Assembly (NCBI GenBank): GCA_948567375.1
Contig: OX419761.1
Coordinates: 43,996,243-44,060,242 of the forward strand
Origin: Lunularia cruciata
Taxonomy: Eukaryota > Streptophyta > Marchantiopsida > Lunulariales > Lunulariaceae
DNA length: 64,000 bases
Direction: 5' to 3'
Both the position numbers and the translations under genes were made by a program. Under the pieces are notes generated by a model. That model did not search any database, was not told the origin of the DNA, and saw nothing but the letters and a program-made list of their open reading frames with translations. Positions 26,387 to 36,852 of the stretch are shown one piece after another (position 1 is the first letter of the stretch; every line of letters begins with the position of its first letter).

Positions 26387-27065
26387 TGTGAGCCGGCCTG
26401 TCTCTCACTCAGGATGAACCTCTGATGGCTATTATGGTAGCGCACCATGGACTAAGAAGGCAAGGAACCCCAACTCCATCATACTCCTCCAAGGCTAACA
26501 CTCCAAGACTCAAGACATTGCTCACTAGAGAACTCAATGAGAGAGAGATAGTTGCAAATGAAAGGATGATGAGTACCTCCTCACCCCTTGTTTATATACT
26601 TGTGAAATAGTTACGTACCAAAGTTACTAATTACCGTAGTAACTCAAGTTACTAGACTAAAAGTCAAGTAAAGTCAAAAAGTAGAAAGGAATATCCATTC
26701 ACATGGGCATATTCCCCTTATCTTGACCCAACCACTAAAGCAAGGATTCCTTCACATGGGCTATCCTTGGACTAAAGAAGAATCCAAAACAAAAAGGCTT
26801 GCGGGCCCAAGAGTTCTCAACTCTTTCCCCAAAGCCAAACACCTAGGAATAATACCAAGTCAACACACTAAAATCCAAAATAGTGGTGCTCATCTTTTCT
26901 ACTTCCTCTAAAGTAAGGTCCCATCTATCTTAGCTATGACTAACTTTAGCTAACCATGACTAATATAGAACCATCCTTTATCTCTATATAAATAATATCT
27001 CTTAAGTACTTGTAATACCAAGCTAAATATCACAATACCACACACATGCACAAATGGGTGTTACA
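26387..27065 (-). repeat. 3' LTR of G1
   Basis: Plus-strand text runs from TGTGAGCCGGCC to GGGTGTTACA. It is the downstream LTR in the sense of transcription and matches 33510-34188 throughout. Confidence 0.96.
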
Positions 27066-27077
27066 TTTACCCCCGGA
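27066..27077 (-). promoter_or_regulatory. Polypurine tract of G1
   Basis: On the minus strand the sequence next to the 3' LTR reads TCCGGGGGTAAA and then TGTAACACCC. This purine-rich stretch is in the right place to prime plus-strand DNA synthesis. Confidence 0.75.
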
Positions 27078-27113
27078 CTAAGTTTTCACTTTGTCCTCAA
27101 AGTGAAGGTCTCT

Positions 27114-30100
27114 CTACCTTCTATGGTACATCTTCAACTTATCATGGTTAATCCTATCAAAGTATCTTCCTCCCAACTCCTTGAGATCATAGGTGTAATT
27201 GCCCCACACCTTCTCTACTATGAAAGGTCCAAAGTACTTAGGCAAAAACTTCTTTTGCACTCTCTTGAATCGAATGGAATCAAACAACATTACCCAATCA
27301 CCTTCTTTGAAAGGCTCCACCTTCTGCTTGCCTTGCCTCTTGTCATAGCTCTCCTTTTGTTTCCTTTGGGCTTGCTCCACTCGAACCATAGCAACTGCTC
27401 TTGCCTCTTCCAACTCCATGAGTTGATCCTTCCTTGACTTCCCTGCATCACTTCCTTGTGCTTTCTTCAATCTCCTATGAATGCTTTGGAAGGTAGGAAG
27501 ATCAAAGTGAATAGGTAAGGTAGACTCAATACCATACACCAATTGGAATGGAGAATATCCAGTGGAAGTCTTCATGGTTGTCCTATACTCCCACAAAACT
27601 GCATGAATCCTCTTGTCCCAATGATGTTTAGCCCCCTCCATTTCTGCATCTTTGGCCAACATCATGCACAAGGTCTGATTGGTTCTCTCTGCCAAGCCAT
27701 TGGAATTTGGCTTATAGGATGTAGTTACTCTATGTGTGAAAGAGAAATGTCGTAGCATGGCTGTAGTAATGCTTCCTGTAAACTCTCCTCCTCTATCAGA
27801 AACCAACTCCAAAGGGCATCCAAACCTAGTGATAATGCATTCATAAAGAAATCTACCCACTTCATCTTCATTCTTGTCCCTCAATGGTCTAGCCTCAACC
27901 CACTTGGTAAGGTAATCAGTAACTACCACAATGTACCGATTGTTCCTTGGGGTTCTATTGAGAGGTCCTACAAAATCAATTCCCCACTTCTCAAAAGGTC
28001 CTAGCAATGGAATTGATCTAAGTGGTGGAGTGGATGTAGACTTTCTAGCAAAAGCTTGACAAACATGACAAGTTTTGCAATAATCAAGACAATCCTTGAA
28101 AATCCCTCTCCAATGGTAACCTGCATCTAGAATCTTGAAAGCAGTCACCTTTCTTGCAAAGTGTCCTCCACATACTAAACCTTCATGAAACTCCTTTATG
28201 AGTAGGATAGACTCTTCCTTACCCACTGCTCTTCGAAGTAGACCATCTGCTCCTTGGTGAAAAAGAATATCCTCCACCATTGTGTAAGGTCTAGATCTTG
28301 CTGCAAGGGCCTTCCTCTCCCTAGCATGCATCCCTTTTGGATAGTTACCTCTTGTCACAAAATCCACAATCTCCTTGTACTCCATTGGAATCTCTTGAGT
28401 GACTGAGATTGTCATGAGCTCCTCATCCGGGAAGGAATCATCTACTGGCTCATCTCCATCATGATCATAGGCTCTAGATAACAAATCAGCATTTGCATGT
28501 TTCTTTCCTGGCCTATCCTCAATTGTGTAGTCATACTCAGACAAGAGTATCATCCACCTTGCTAGTCTCCCTTCAACATTAGGCTTGTTGAAGATGTACT
28601 TCAAAGCCTTGTGATCCGTGACAATTGTGGCTTTCCCTCCAATCAAGTAGTGTCTAAACTTCTTGAGACCAAAGATCACTGCCAACCCTTCTCTCTCTGT
28701 GACAGAGTAGTTCTTCTCTGCTGAAACCATCTGCCTACTAGCATAAGCTATTGGATGATCATGCCCATCTTGGTCTAATTGACTAAGAGTGCATCCTATA
28801 GCTACATTAGAAGCATCAGTGTAGAGGATGAAAGGCTTACTCCAATCAGGTTTAGCAAGAATTGGAGCTACAAAAAGGGATTGCTTGAGCTCCTCAAAAG
28901 CTTTGAGAGCCTCCTTGTCTTCCAAAATCACCATGTAATCTACACCCTTCTTCATGTAGATGGTCAATGCATAAGCCTTGTTGGAAAATGAGAAGATGAA
29001 CCTCCTATAGTACCCAACCATTCCCAAGAATTGGCGTAACTTTGTCAAGCTTGAAGGGAATGGAAGGTCTGAGATTTTCCTCACCTTCTCAGGATCAACT
29101 GCTATTCCATCCTTGGAGATGATGTGCCCCAAAAGTAGACCTTCTTCACATCCAAAAATGCACTTCTCTGGGTTGAGTGATGCATTTGCCTCATCCAAGC
29201 GTTGCAAGACTTTGATTAGGTGCTCAAAGTGCTCCTCCTTGCTCCCATAGACACAAAAGTCATCAATGAAATCTCTCACAAATTTCCCAATGAAAGGTTC
29301 AAATACCTTGTTCATGAACCGTTGGAATGTGGCTGGAGCATTGCAAAGCCCAAAAGGCATGACCTTGAAAGCGTAAGTTCCCCAAGGTGTGGTGAATGTG
29401 GTGAGTTGTTGATGCTCTGGTGCAATCTTTATTTGGTTATATCCACTATAACCATCTCCAAAACTGTACCTCTCATGACCTGCAACCTCCTCCAAGATCT
29501 CATCAATGAATGGCAATGGGTAGTAGTCCTTCTTGGTAACAGCATTAAGCTTCTTGTAATCCACACATACCCGAAGCTTGCCATTCTTTTTCTTCACAAT
29601 GACAATTGGAGACACCCATTCTGAATTCTCCACCTCAAAGATAAATCCAGCCTCCTTGAGCTTATCAATCTCCTCCTTCACAACCAAAGATATTGGTGGG
29701 CTAATGCGACGTTGCTTTTGGCGGATTGGTCTTGCATGTGACTCCACCTCTATCTTGTGCTCCTCCAAGGTGACTTCCTTCAAATCCTTGTAACTAAAAG
29801 CAAACACATGGATGAACTTGCGGAAAATCTCCTCAAATCTCACCTTCTCCTCCTTGGTAACATTTGGGCCATACTTGAGGGTAGATAACCTTCTCTCTAC
29901 CTCCTCAAGTGTCAATGGTGATTTATCTGGGTCCTTCAAAACCTCTGGCTTAGGTGCAAAATCCATAGCACACAAGGGATACACATCTGAATCAGATTCA
30001 GATTCATCTTCCTCCGTGGAAGTCTCCTCTTCCATGCTTGTGTCCACACCTGAAGCTCCTTCTTCAGAATCTGATTCCCAATAATTAGAAGATGGGGTAT

Positions 30101-31940
30101 CTGAATGTGAAGTGTTGATGGTGTTAGTCACAGGAACATTGACTCTATGGTTTGATGGCCCAATCCTCAAGTACCCTTTGTGCCATCGATCAGTTGTGCG
30201 TGCTGCTCTCAACCATGGCCTCCCAAGAAGTAAGTCATAGCTTGAATCCTTCAAGACTTGGAAAGTCATGAGATTTTGAACTCCCATAACTGAAACTACC
30301 ACCTTATCCATCACCCCTACTGGTCGAACTTGTTGCTTGTTTGCCATGCTCACCACAAATGTTGAAGGTCTTGAGGGTATCATACCCAACTTCTTCATCA
30401 ACCTTTCTGACATGACATTCACTGCTGATCCTCCATCAACCAATGCATCCTTGATGTTGTGACCATTCACTCTCACATCAATCTTGGAGGCATATTCACA
30501 AGCCTCCCATGGTGCTAGCTTGGCATCCACCACCCCCATTGATACTGGAACTTTTGCCTTCTTCTTCTTTTTGCTCCTTGTAGAACTCAAACCACCTCTA
30601 AGCTCCTTTCTCAAGGTAGGGTTCAAAGCAATTAATTGGCCCACTGTGATGTTAGCCTTGTGACTACCAACATCCTCCAACACATTGTAGTTCCATTGTT
30701 GCTTTGAGATCAAGAAGTCCTCCATCCCCAACTTCTTCCTTGGAGTCTTTGTTGTTGATGGTGTTGAGGTGCGAGTGCTCCTAGTAGACATAGGAGTATC
30801 CTTGCTTGAAGTAAATCCTTGAGAAGAGTGAACATCCTCTGCAAAACGAGCTCTCTTCTTCTCTTGTGCCAAAAGCTCCAAATTAAGACCCTTGGAGTTT
30901 GAGCACTCTCCCTTCTCATACTTGCTCTCAACCACATCTATGGATGCTATCCCCTTACCTTTGTTGGGATTAGGAGCCACTTGGGTTTCACTACCTCCCT
31001 CTTTCCCTCTATTGGCTCCCTCATAACCCCTTCCTCCATGGTAAGTGGAATTTGGGCAATTCCTTTGGATATGGCCTCTTCCTCCACAACCAAAACAATT
31101 TCTATCATTGAAATTGTTGGCTGGTTGGCCTCCTCTATATGGATAGTTTCCATAACTCCTAGGTCCTCTCCCTACATTCTGATCCACCTCTCTCTTCTCC
31201 CATAGTTGCACCACATTGATCTTGAGATCCGCAAGTTGTTCTGTGATGGTTTGGAGTGGATCTTTTGGTGGAGGTGCAAGAATTGGAGCAACTACTACTT
31301 GTGGTGCAACCCTTGTCACCAAAGTATCAGAAGTTCCACCATACTTGTAGCCTTGAGGAGGATGCACAACCTCCTTCACCACCAAATCACTCTCATCCCC
31401 TTCCAAACTCTCCTCCATACGAATTGCGATCTTGATAGCTTCAACCTTGGAAGAAGGTTTCTCATATCTCACCTTGCTTCTAATTTGTGGTCTCAATCCT
31501 CCCACAAAATTCTTGGTGAGCATGGCCCCTATGCCAATCATTGTAGTCTCCACATCATCCCCACCCTTCCTCAACACTATGCGAAATCTGGACTCCAACT
31601 TTTCCACTCTTTCCACATAGACCCTCACTTTCTCTCCATCTCCTTGCTTGAGAAATGTAACCTCACTCATCAATCTCTCATAACTCTCATCAGGAAGAAA
31701 GTTCTCAATGAGTGCTGAAGTCAAAGTCTCCCAAGACTCCTTTTCCCCCTCTCTCCTCTCTCTCTTTTGGTATTCTGACTCATACCATGTAAGTGCTGCA
31801 TCCTCAAAGAAATCTGGTAATAATGAGGCCCACTCATTCTTCCTCCTCTCATTGTTTCCTATGCAAGTTCTCTTGAAGTCTCTCACAAAGGCCTCCACAT
31901 CTTCTCCATCCTTGCCAAAGAAAACCGGAAGTTTCCCCAT
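27114..31940 (-). CDS. gag-pol: Gag-Pol polyprotein of G1, intact 1608 codons
   Basis: This single frame encodes all proteins for particle assembly, reverse transcription and integration. In order: retrotransposon Gag (about 30-160, including ALTWYESEYQ), a CCHC knuckle at 282-295 (CFGCGGRGHIQRNC), an aspartic protease with DGGSAVN near 503, a reverse transcriptase at about 740-930 with FIDD at 891-894, RNase H from about 1035 (LYTDASN), an integrase zinc module near 1252-1294 (H, H, CKTCHVC) and a DDE core with D1322, D1382 and E1418, the last two 35 residues apart. It ends soon after the integrase with no chromodomain. The start ATG at 31940 is conserved in G2. There is no stop or shift, so Gag and Pol must be separated by proteolysis alone or by unseen regulation. 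Confidence 0.95.
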   Translation of the reverse strand: MGKLPVFFGKDGEDVEAFVRDFKRTCIGNNERRKNEWASLLPDFFEDAALTWYESEYQKRERREGEKESWETLTSALIENFLPDESYERLMSEVTFLKQGDGEKVRVYVERVEKLESRFRIVLRKGGDDVETTMIGIGAMLTKNFVGGLRPQIRSKVRYEKPSSKVEAIKIAIRMEESLEGDESDLVVKEVVHPPQGYKYGGTSDTLVTRVAPQVVVAPILAPPPKDPLQTITEQLADLKINVVQLWEKREVDQNVGRGPRSYGNYPYRGGQPANNFNDRNCFGCGGRGHIQRNCPNSTYHGGRGYEGANRGKEGGSETQVAPNPNKGKGIASIDVVESKYEKGECSNSKGLNLELLAQEKKRARFAEDVHSSQGFTSSKDTPMSTRSTRTSTPSTTKTPRKKLGMEDFLISKQQWNYNVLEDVGSHKANITVGQLIALNPTLRKELRGGLSSTRSKKKKKAKVPVSMGVVDAKLAPWEACEYASKIDVRVNGHNIKDALVDGGSAVNVMSERLMKKLGMIPSRPSTFVVSMANKQQVRPVGVMDKVVVSVMGVQNLMTFQVLKDSSYDLLLGRPWLRAARTTDRWHKGYLRIGPSNHRVNVPVTNTINTSHSDTPSSNYWESDSEEGASGVDTSMEEETSTEEDESESDSDVYPLCAMDFAPKPEVLKDPDKSPLTLEEVERRLSTLKYGPNVTKEEKVRFEEIFRKFIHVFAFSYKDLKEVTLEEHKIEVESHARPIRQKQRRISPPISLVVKEEIDKLKEAGFIFEVENSEWVSPIVIVKKKNGKLRVCVDYKKLNAVTKKDYYPLPFIDEILEEVAGHERYSFGDGYSGYNQIKIAPEHQQLTTFTTPWGTYAFKVMPFGLCNAPATFQRFMNKVFEPFIGKFVRDFIDDFCVYGSKEEHFEHLIKVLQRLDEANASLNPEKCIFGCEEGLLLGHIISKDGIAVDPEKVRKISDLPFPSSLTKLRQFLGMVGYYRRFIFSFSNKAYALTIYMKKGVDYMVILEDKEALKAFEELKQSLFVAPILAKPDWSKPFILYTDASNVAIGCTLSQLDQDGHDHPIAYASRQMVSAEKNYSVTEREGLAVIFGLKKFRHYLIGGKATIVTDHKALKYIFNKPNVEGRLARWMILLSEYDYTIEDRPGKKHANADLLSRAYDHDGDEPVDDSFPDEELMTISVTQEIPMEYKEIVDFVTRGNYPKGMHARERKALAARSRPYTMVEDILFHQGADGLLRRAVGKEESILLIKEFHEGLVCGGHFARKVTAFKILDAGYHWRGIFKDCLDYCKTCHVCQAFARKSTSTPPLRSIPLLGPFEKWGIDFVGPLNRTPRNNRYIVVVTDYLTKWVEARPLRDKNEDEVGRFLYECIITRFGCPLELVSDRGGEFTGSITTAMLRHFSFTHRVTTSYKPNSNGLAERTNQTLCMMLAKDAEMEGAKHHWDKRIHAVLWEYRTTMKTSTGYSPFQLVYGIESTLPIHFDLPTFQSIHRRLKKAQGSDAGKSRKDQLMELEEARAVAMVRVEQAQRKQKESYDKRQGKQKVEPFKEGDWVMLFDSIRFKRVQKKFLPKYFGPFIVEKVWGNYTYDLKELGGRYFDRINHDKLKMYHRR

Positions 31941-32175
31941 CTTAACCCCTCACTATCTTTCTTTTCTCTTAATTTTTTTTTTCTCTTTTCTTTTCTCTCA
32001 CTCTATTACTAATAGAGTATATACATGACTAACACCATCTGAGAATAATCCACTCTAGGGAACACAAAAGGTTCAGGTTGCTCCAAGATTTCTATAGCAA
32101 CATCAAATCCTAGAGTGCATATTAATCTAACTCTCATGGATAGTTTATCCATAAGTTGAAAGATTATCTCCATCA

Positions 32176-32649
32176 CTAATCTTGAGAACTAGCTGATGAA
32201 GGTGGTAGTATTTCTGTAGCTGTACTAAGACTCTCTCCAAGATCCTTCACCAAAGTTTCCAAAAGTGCTTTTACTCCACTACACTCATGTCCTTTTGGAA
32301 GTCCTTCAACTCCACAAACCTCACACAACTCCTTGGTCTTAGATCTTCTCCCTCCCAATCTTGGTGAAGAAGGTCCAACATGCAAACCCAAGTCAAGTAA
32401 GCCTCTCCTTTCCCTCAATCTCTTGCTCTCAAAGGTTAATGGACATGAACTTGCCTTATGTCCCTTCTCTCCACATAGAAAGCACTTAGACTCACTCTTT
32501 CCTCCAAGTGGTGTAGGTTTTTGGATCCTCTCAACACTCTCTTCAAATTCTATTGTAAACTCTCTTTTCCTCAAATCCACCCCTACAATCATCTCAAACC
32601 CTTTGGGAACCTTGCATAATCTCAATTTCCACTCTTGATGACCCTCCAT
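32176..32649 (-). CDS. Extra zinc-knuckle ORF between 5' LTR and gag of G1
   Basis: The frame has 157 residues from the first in-frame ATG. It has a canonical CX2CX4HX4C knuckle (CFLCGEKGHKASSC) in the middle and a second cluster further on, CEVC then HEC, that is not a standard knuckle. The C-terminus is serine-rich (SSASSQD). No match to any gene I know. The knuckle predicts RNA or DNA binding, perhaps a second nucleocapsid-like protein. A related upstream ORF of unknown function is known in Ogre-type plant gypsy elements, but I see no sequence link. G2 keeps the same frame with a lost ATG. The frame opens upstream into text in another frame (see findings), so the true start is uncertain. 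Confidence 0.7.
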   Translation of the reverse strand: MEGHQEWKLRLCKVPKGFEMIVGVDLRKREFTIEFEESVERIQKPTPLGGKSESKCFLCGEKGHKASSCPLTFESKRLRERRGLLDLGLHVGPSSPRLGGRRSKTKELCEVCGVEGLPKGHECSGVKALLETLVKDLGESLSTATEILPPSSASSQD

Positions 32650-33297
32650 GTTCCCAAAGATGAATCTAAACACTCAAACATGCTTTTTGTTGATCTCAAA
32701 CTTCTCATGCATGAGATCTCCACTCTGCAGAATTGACCCTTCCTCACAATGTCACTCAAATCTCCCAACGAATATGTCACAGTCCTCTGAAATTTTCCAC
32801 ACTTGATCACAACTCTAGGGCGTCCCTCCCTGCAAAATTTTAGATCTTTTCATCGAGCCATTTGGCCTAGACACCTTTCTATTCAGCACCCATATTTCAG
32901 ATTTGGTCTGAAAACCACCCCCCTCACTTCAAAAGCTCATAACGCACTGCGCAAAAATGATCTCTCTCTAATTTTTGTGGCACCAGGTAGGATACAATGC
33001 ACTGAATTTTCTTGGAAATTTTCAGGACAATTCACTAAAAATTGAAGAAATGGCAGACTCTGTACAATTTTCCAGAGAGCATGCAGTTGCGGGAGCACTT
33101 TACCCTATCAACTTTCAAAAATTCTAGCCCAGTGCGTATAGAAGCTCTCTCAATAATTTCAAGTGTGCTAACTGGAAGATAACCCAAGCTATCATGTGTA
33201 GAAATCTCAAGTCCAGATCTCAAATTTGAGATTTTGCCCAAAATCACCTTAATCCCCAAAATCTGCAATCCACCTCACACAATCTCTCCAATTCCTC

Positions 33298-33468
33298 TCA
33301 TGTGTACAAGATGTACAAAATCACCTCAAAGACATCATAATGAACTACATGGTATACAAATGGATCTTGGTTCTCTAACATAAGTTCAGCCCTCTCCTCT
33401 CCTAATGTTCTCTCCAAGTGAGCTCTCATAGCCTCCTTCTGCCTAATGTAGAATTGGACGCGGAACAT
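33298..33468 (-). CDS. Small leader ORF just after the primer site of G1
   Basis: 56 residues from ATG, beginning MFRVQFYIRQKEAM, charged in the first half. It lies about 40 bases downstream of the 5' LTR and is the first ORF on the genomic RNA. An exon-donor-like GAG/GTGATT occurs inside it (junction at 33325/33324) and a strong acceptor TTTCAG lies at 32785-32790, so it may be the first exon of a longer protein rather than a separate gene. The region is missing from truncated G2, so it cannot be compared. Alternatively it is a non-coding leader. Confidence 0.4.
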   Translation of the reverse strand: MFRVQFYIRQKEAMRAHLERTLGEERAELMLENQDPFVYHVVHYDVFEVILYILYT

Positions 33469-33487
33469 TATCTTGCCTTCTAGAGAG

Positions 33488-33505
33488 GTCCCGGCAACGG
33501 AACCA
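33488..33505 (-). promoter_or_regulatory. Primer-binding site of G1, tRNA-Glu type
   Basis: Plus-strand text GTCCCGGCAACGGAACCA, four bases from the 5' LTR, equals the 3' end of plant tRNA-Glu as I recall it, with CCA added. The element would therefore prime reverse transcription with tRNA-Glu, unlike chromovirus B in this window, which uses initiator-Met. Confidence 0.8.
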
Positions 33506-33509
33506 AAAA

Positions 33510-34188
33510 TGTGAGCCGGCCTGTCTCTCACTCAGGATGAACCTCTGATGGCTATTATGGTAGCGCACCATGGACTAAGAAGGCAAGGAACCCCAACTCC
33601 ATCATACTCCTCCAAGGCTAACACTCCAAGACTCAAGACATTGCTCACTAGAGAACTCAATGAGAGAGAGATAGTTGCAAATGAAAGGATGATGAGTACC
33701 TCCTCACCCCTTGTTTATATACTTGTGAAATAGTTACGTACCAAAGTTACTAATTACCGTAGTAACTCAAGTTACTAGACTAAAAGTCAAGTAAAGTCAA
33801 AAAGTAGAAAGGAATATCCATTCACATGGGCATATTCCCCTTATCTTGACCCAACCACTAAAGCAAGGATTCCTTCACATGGGCTATCCTTGGACTAAAG
33901 AAGAATCCAAAACAAAAAGGCTTGCGGGCCCAAGAGTTCTCAACTCTTTCCCCAAAGCCAAACACCTAGGAATAATACCAAGTCAACACACTAAAATCCA
34001 AAATAGTGGTGCTCATCTTTTCTACTTCCTCTAAAGTAAGGTCCCATCTATCTTAGCTATGACTAACTTTAGCTAACCATGACTAATATAGAACCATCCT
34101 TTATCTCTATATAAATAATATCTCTTAAGTACTTGTAATACCAAGCTAAATATCACAATACCACACACATGCACAAATGGGTGTTACA
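33510..34188 (-). repeat. 5' LTR of G1
   Basis: Carries the promoter for the element. It is the same as the 3' LTR by eye. On the minus strand U3 starts at 34188. Confidence 0.96.
33713..33722 (-). promoter_or_regulatory. TATA box in the 5' LTR of G1
   Basis: The minus strand reads GTATATAAAC, a good TATA box, about 205 bases before the LTR end. Transcription would then start near 33685, leaving a U5 plus R of about 175 bases. A second AT-rich candidate (TTATTTATATAG) lies near 34107-34118. Confidence 0.6.
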
Positions 34189-36852
34189 GTCTTGACTATC
34201 TTTCAATATAAATAGAGAAAGTGTTTTGGTTTCTTGTTGACATGAGGAATGTAGATAACCTGAATCACTTTTCTTATAGGTACTTGTAAATCTTGTAGGA
34301 TAGAAAGAAACTTGGTGACATATATGCATACCTTTTAGGATCAAAGTATGCAAATACTTCCTTTGTGCAATTTTACTATTGCAAAGTCCTCTTGAATAAT
34401 TATTTAGTGTTAGGCACTTGTTTAAAAGAATTTCTCCAAAATAGTCATTTGTGTTTTACACTTGTTTAAAAAATACTCTTGAATGAATAATCATTTGTGG
34501 TTTACACTTATTTTAATAATAAGCCACACCTAAATAGTACTATTATGCAGGTTTTACTTTTTTGTTAAAAGAAGTCATCATAATTAATAATTTGGTTTAC
34601 ACTTGTTTTTAAATAAATCCTTCTAAAAGAAGTCCTCCAGATAATAAAAATTTCTCACAGTTTTTTAAAGAAAAAAACACAAACACATCCATATCCACAA
34701 GTGTTCACAAAAATGAGCCATATGGGTGTAAATGCATAGAGTTATATACACATGGAAAAATGCTTAAAGTTATATAAATGAAATGTACAAAGGTGGTGCT
34801 GAAATAGACAAGTGATTATAACACCATATGATGTATCATAAAGTAGTGATCTAGGGGTATCCTCTTCTACTTTAAGGTCTCTACTCCAATGCACTCTAGT
34901 GCGTCATCAAGGCCCCTCTAGTGGTATGTATAGACCCACACAAGACTATATGTCCAGATCCAACCCCACTCCCAATGGCACATAGGAGGATCCCAATAAG
35001 ATGCACTAAACTCTCATATTGATCTACACTATAATCCCTAAGATGACTTGATGTCCACTCCTTGGTCACAAAATAAATAGCTAAAAATGTGTTGGTTCAG
35101 AATCTATCTAATGGCCCTTCAAGAGGTCCCCTAGCAAGATACCCAAATCTACCACTCTTGTCAAAAAATGAGTAAATGCTAGAGAATGGAAGCACCATGT
35201 TGATGGTTTGTACAATATAGAAGGGATGCGTTATCAAACAAAAATATATATCAAATTGAAATACTAAATCAATAAATGCATTATAAGGTCTATGTGTGAA
35301 ATCTCTCTTGGTATCCATATCCACATCCTCTCCATCAAGCAAGGCCATGAAATGCAATCTTGTGTGTACTTTCTTAGGTAGGAAACCCTCATATCACATG
35401 GATTGGATGAGGTGCTCTACCTCTATCTTTGTGATGTGAGTCCAAATGATAACTTCAAACTCAATAAGACAATATTCCATAAACTCTCTAACTGTGGGCC
35501 ACGGTATATACACAAATGTACTCCTACCTCTATAATGTGACCACCTTATTGCTCTATCAAGGCTCTTCACTAGAGGTATCAAGGACTTCTATACATGTAA
35601 TATCTTTAAGACAACCAACATGCAAGACTTAAATCTTCCTTTGCCTCTCATGAGCATAAATTATACAAAGGGAATGAATTTTCTAGATAAGTTCATGTTC
35701 TAGCTCAATATAGTAAGCTTGGAAATTTCACGCTCAAGTGTCATCCTCCTCTCCTCAAGCCACTTGATCTCCTCATGCAGATGTCCCAAGGGGGTTGGGG
35801 TACAAGACCATACAAAAGTTTTGGTCTCCGAGCAATAATATCCTTTTTAACATCTATCATACTAGGCTCTCCATGGAGATGAGGCTCAATTTGCGTCATC
35901 TTGGACTGCATCTCTATATGAATAGGTTGAGGCTTAGGAGATGGTATCTCCAACCCACTAGTCTCAATCCAATTCCCATGTATGACACTCTATATAGGGT
36001 CTATATGAGTCTACAAACATACTATTATCTCCATACTCTCTCTTTGCTCATATCTCCTTTGTATGTCCCCAACATCTCCATAGTAATAGTCAGCTCTCTC
36101 AAGTGAAACTCCTCTCTCCTTCAATGCTCCTTTTTATGAGCCTATCTTTAAGATAAAAGCCTATCTAACTTGGCCAGTCCTTCTAACCTAGTTTTCTCAA
36201 TGGCCATGAAGTGATCTTCTCGTGGAACTAGATTATGATCCCTCTTAAAGGAGCAAGCTCCATCTCTACTAAATCTATCTCCCTCATGCAAGCTTCACTC
36301 TCTCTATTCTCTCCTTCTCTCTCTTTGGATGTGTTGGATTGTTATTAGTTGTTATATATTGGCTTGTTATTAGTACCTATTGGTAAAGACCTCACCTCTT
36401 CTTATTGCTTCACCATCTAAACCTAGGTTCTCTAAAGAAACAACTTGGAGAAGAGATCCGGTTGAGGCTCAATATGGGAGAAAGGGCACTCTAAAGGATA
36501 CTAATGAGAGAGTGGAACATCTCAATCTATAACATAAGAATGGGTAGCAATAGGGCAACCCATACATAAATACATTTGACAATCAAATCAACATTCTAAA
36601 AAGAACAATATGAAAATAAGTACATTTATTAAATATAGTGAAAGTAATTACAAAGGAGAAAATTATAATGTTTCTTAAAGAGCTTCCAACTCCACTTTCA
36701 CTTACCCTCCTCATCTTTATGGTCCTTTTGTGCATCCTTGTGAGACCTCATGGGATGCTTGGATAAAGATCACATCCTCTTTAGTGCTCTTGTAGGTGAC
36801 CTTGTGCTCATCCATAACTCCACTCTCCTAAATTAAATGAGTAAGAAACTGA
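34189..36852. other. Unassigned DNA with a degenerate repeat and broken minus-strand coding text
   Basis: 34408-34680 repeats a phrase like TTTGTGGTTTACACTTGTTT three or four times at 45-80 base spacing. On the minus strand, 35097-35582 and 35741-35953 read as protein-like text with a few stops, including REFMEYCLIEFEVIIWTHIT and FDKSGRFGYLARGPLEG. I do not recognise the family. No intact gene. Confidence 0.5.

Larger units (their letters stand above)
26387..34188 (-). mobile_element. Complete Ty3/gypsy LTR retrotransposon G1
   Basis: The element is 7802 bp with two 679-bp LTRs (26387-27065 and 33510-34188), a primer site, a polypurine tract, a single gag-pol frame and an extra upstream ORF. 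The flanks share GTCT (26383-26386 and 34189-34192), or GTCTT if the first LTR base is counted. I found no difference between the LTRs and their spacing shows no indel, so the insertion looks recent. No chromodomain follows the integrase and the RT reads FIDDFCVYG, closest in style to the non-chromovirus (Athila/Tat-like) side of the family. That lineage call is inference. Confidence 0.95.

Noticed and set aside
29220..31718. Plus-strand ORFs of 70-170 codons opposite gag-pol of G1 (for example 31206-31718 and 29220-29624)
   Set aside because: They are antisense shadows of a long intact coding frame and show no protein motif.
26387..34188. G1 as an integrated pararetrovirus or envelope-bearing retrovirus
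   Set aside because: It has LTRs, a primer site and an integrase, and no movement protein or envelope-like ORF follows pol.
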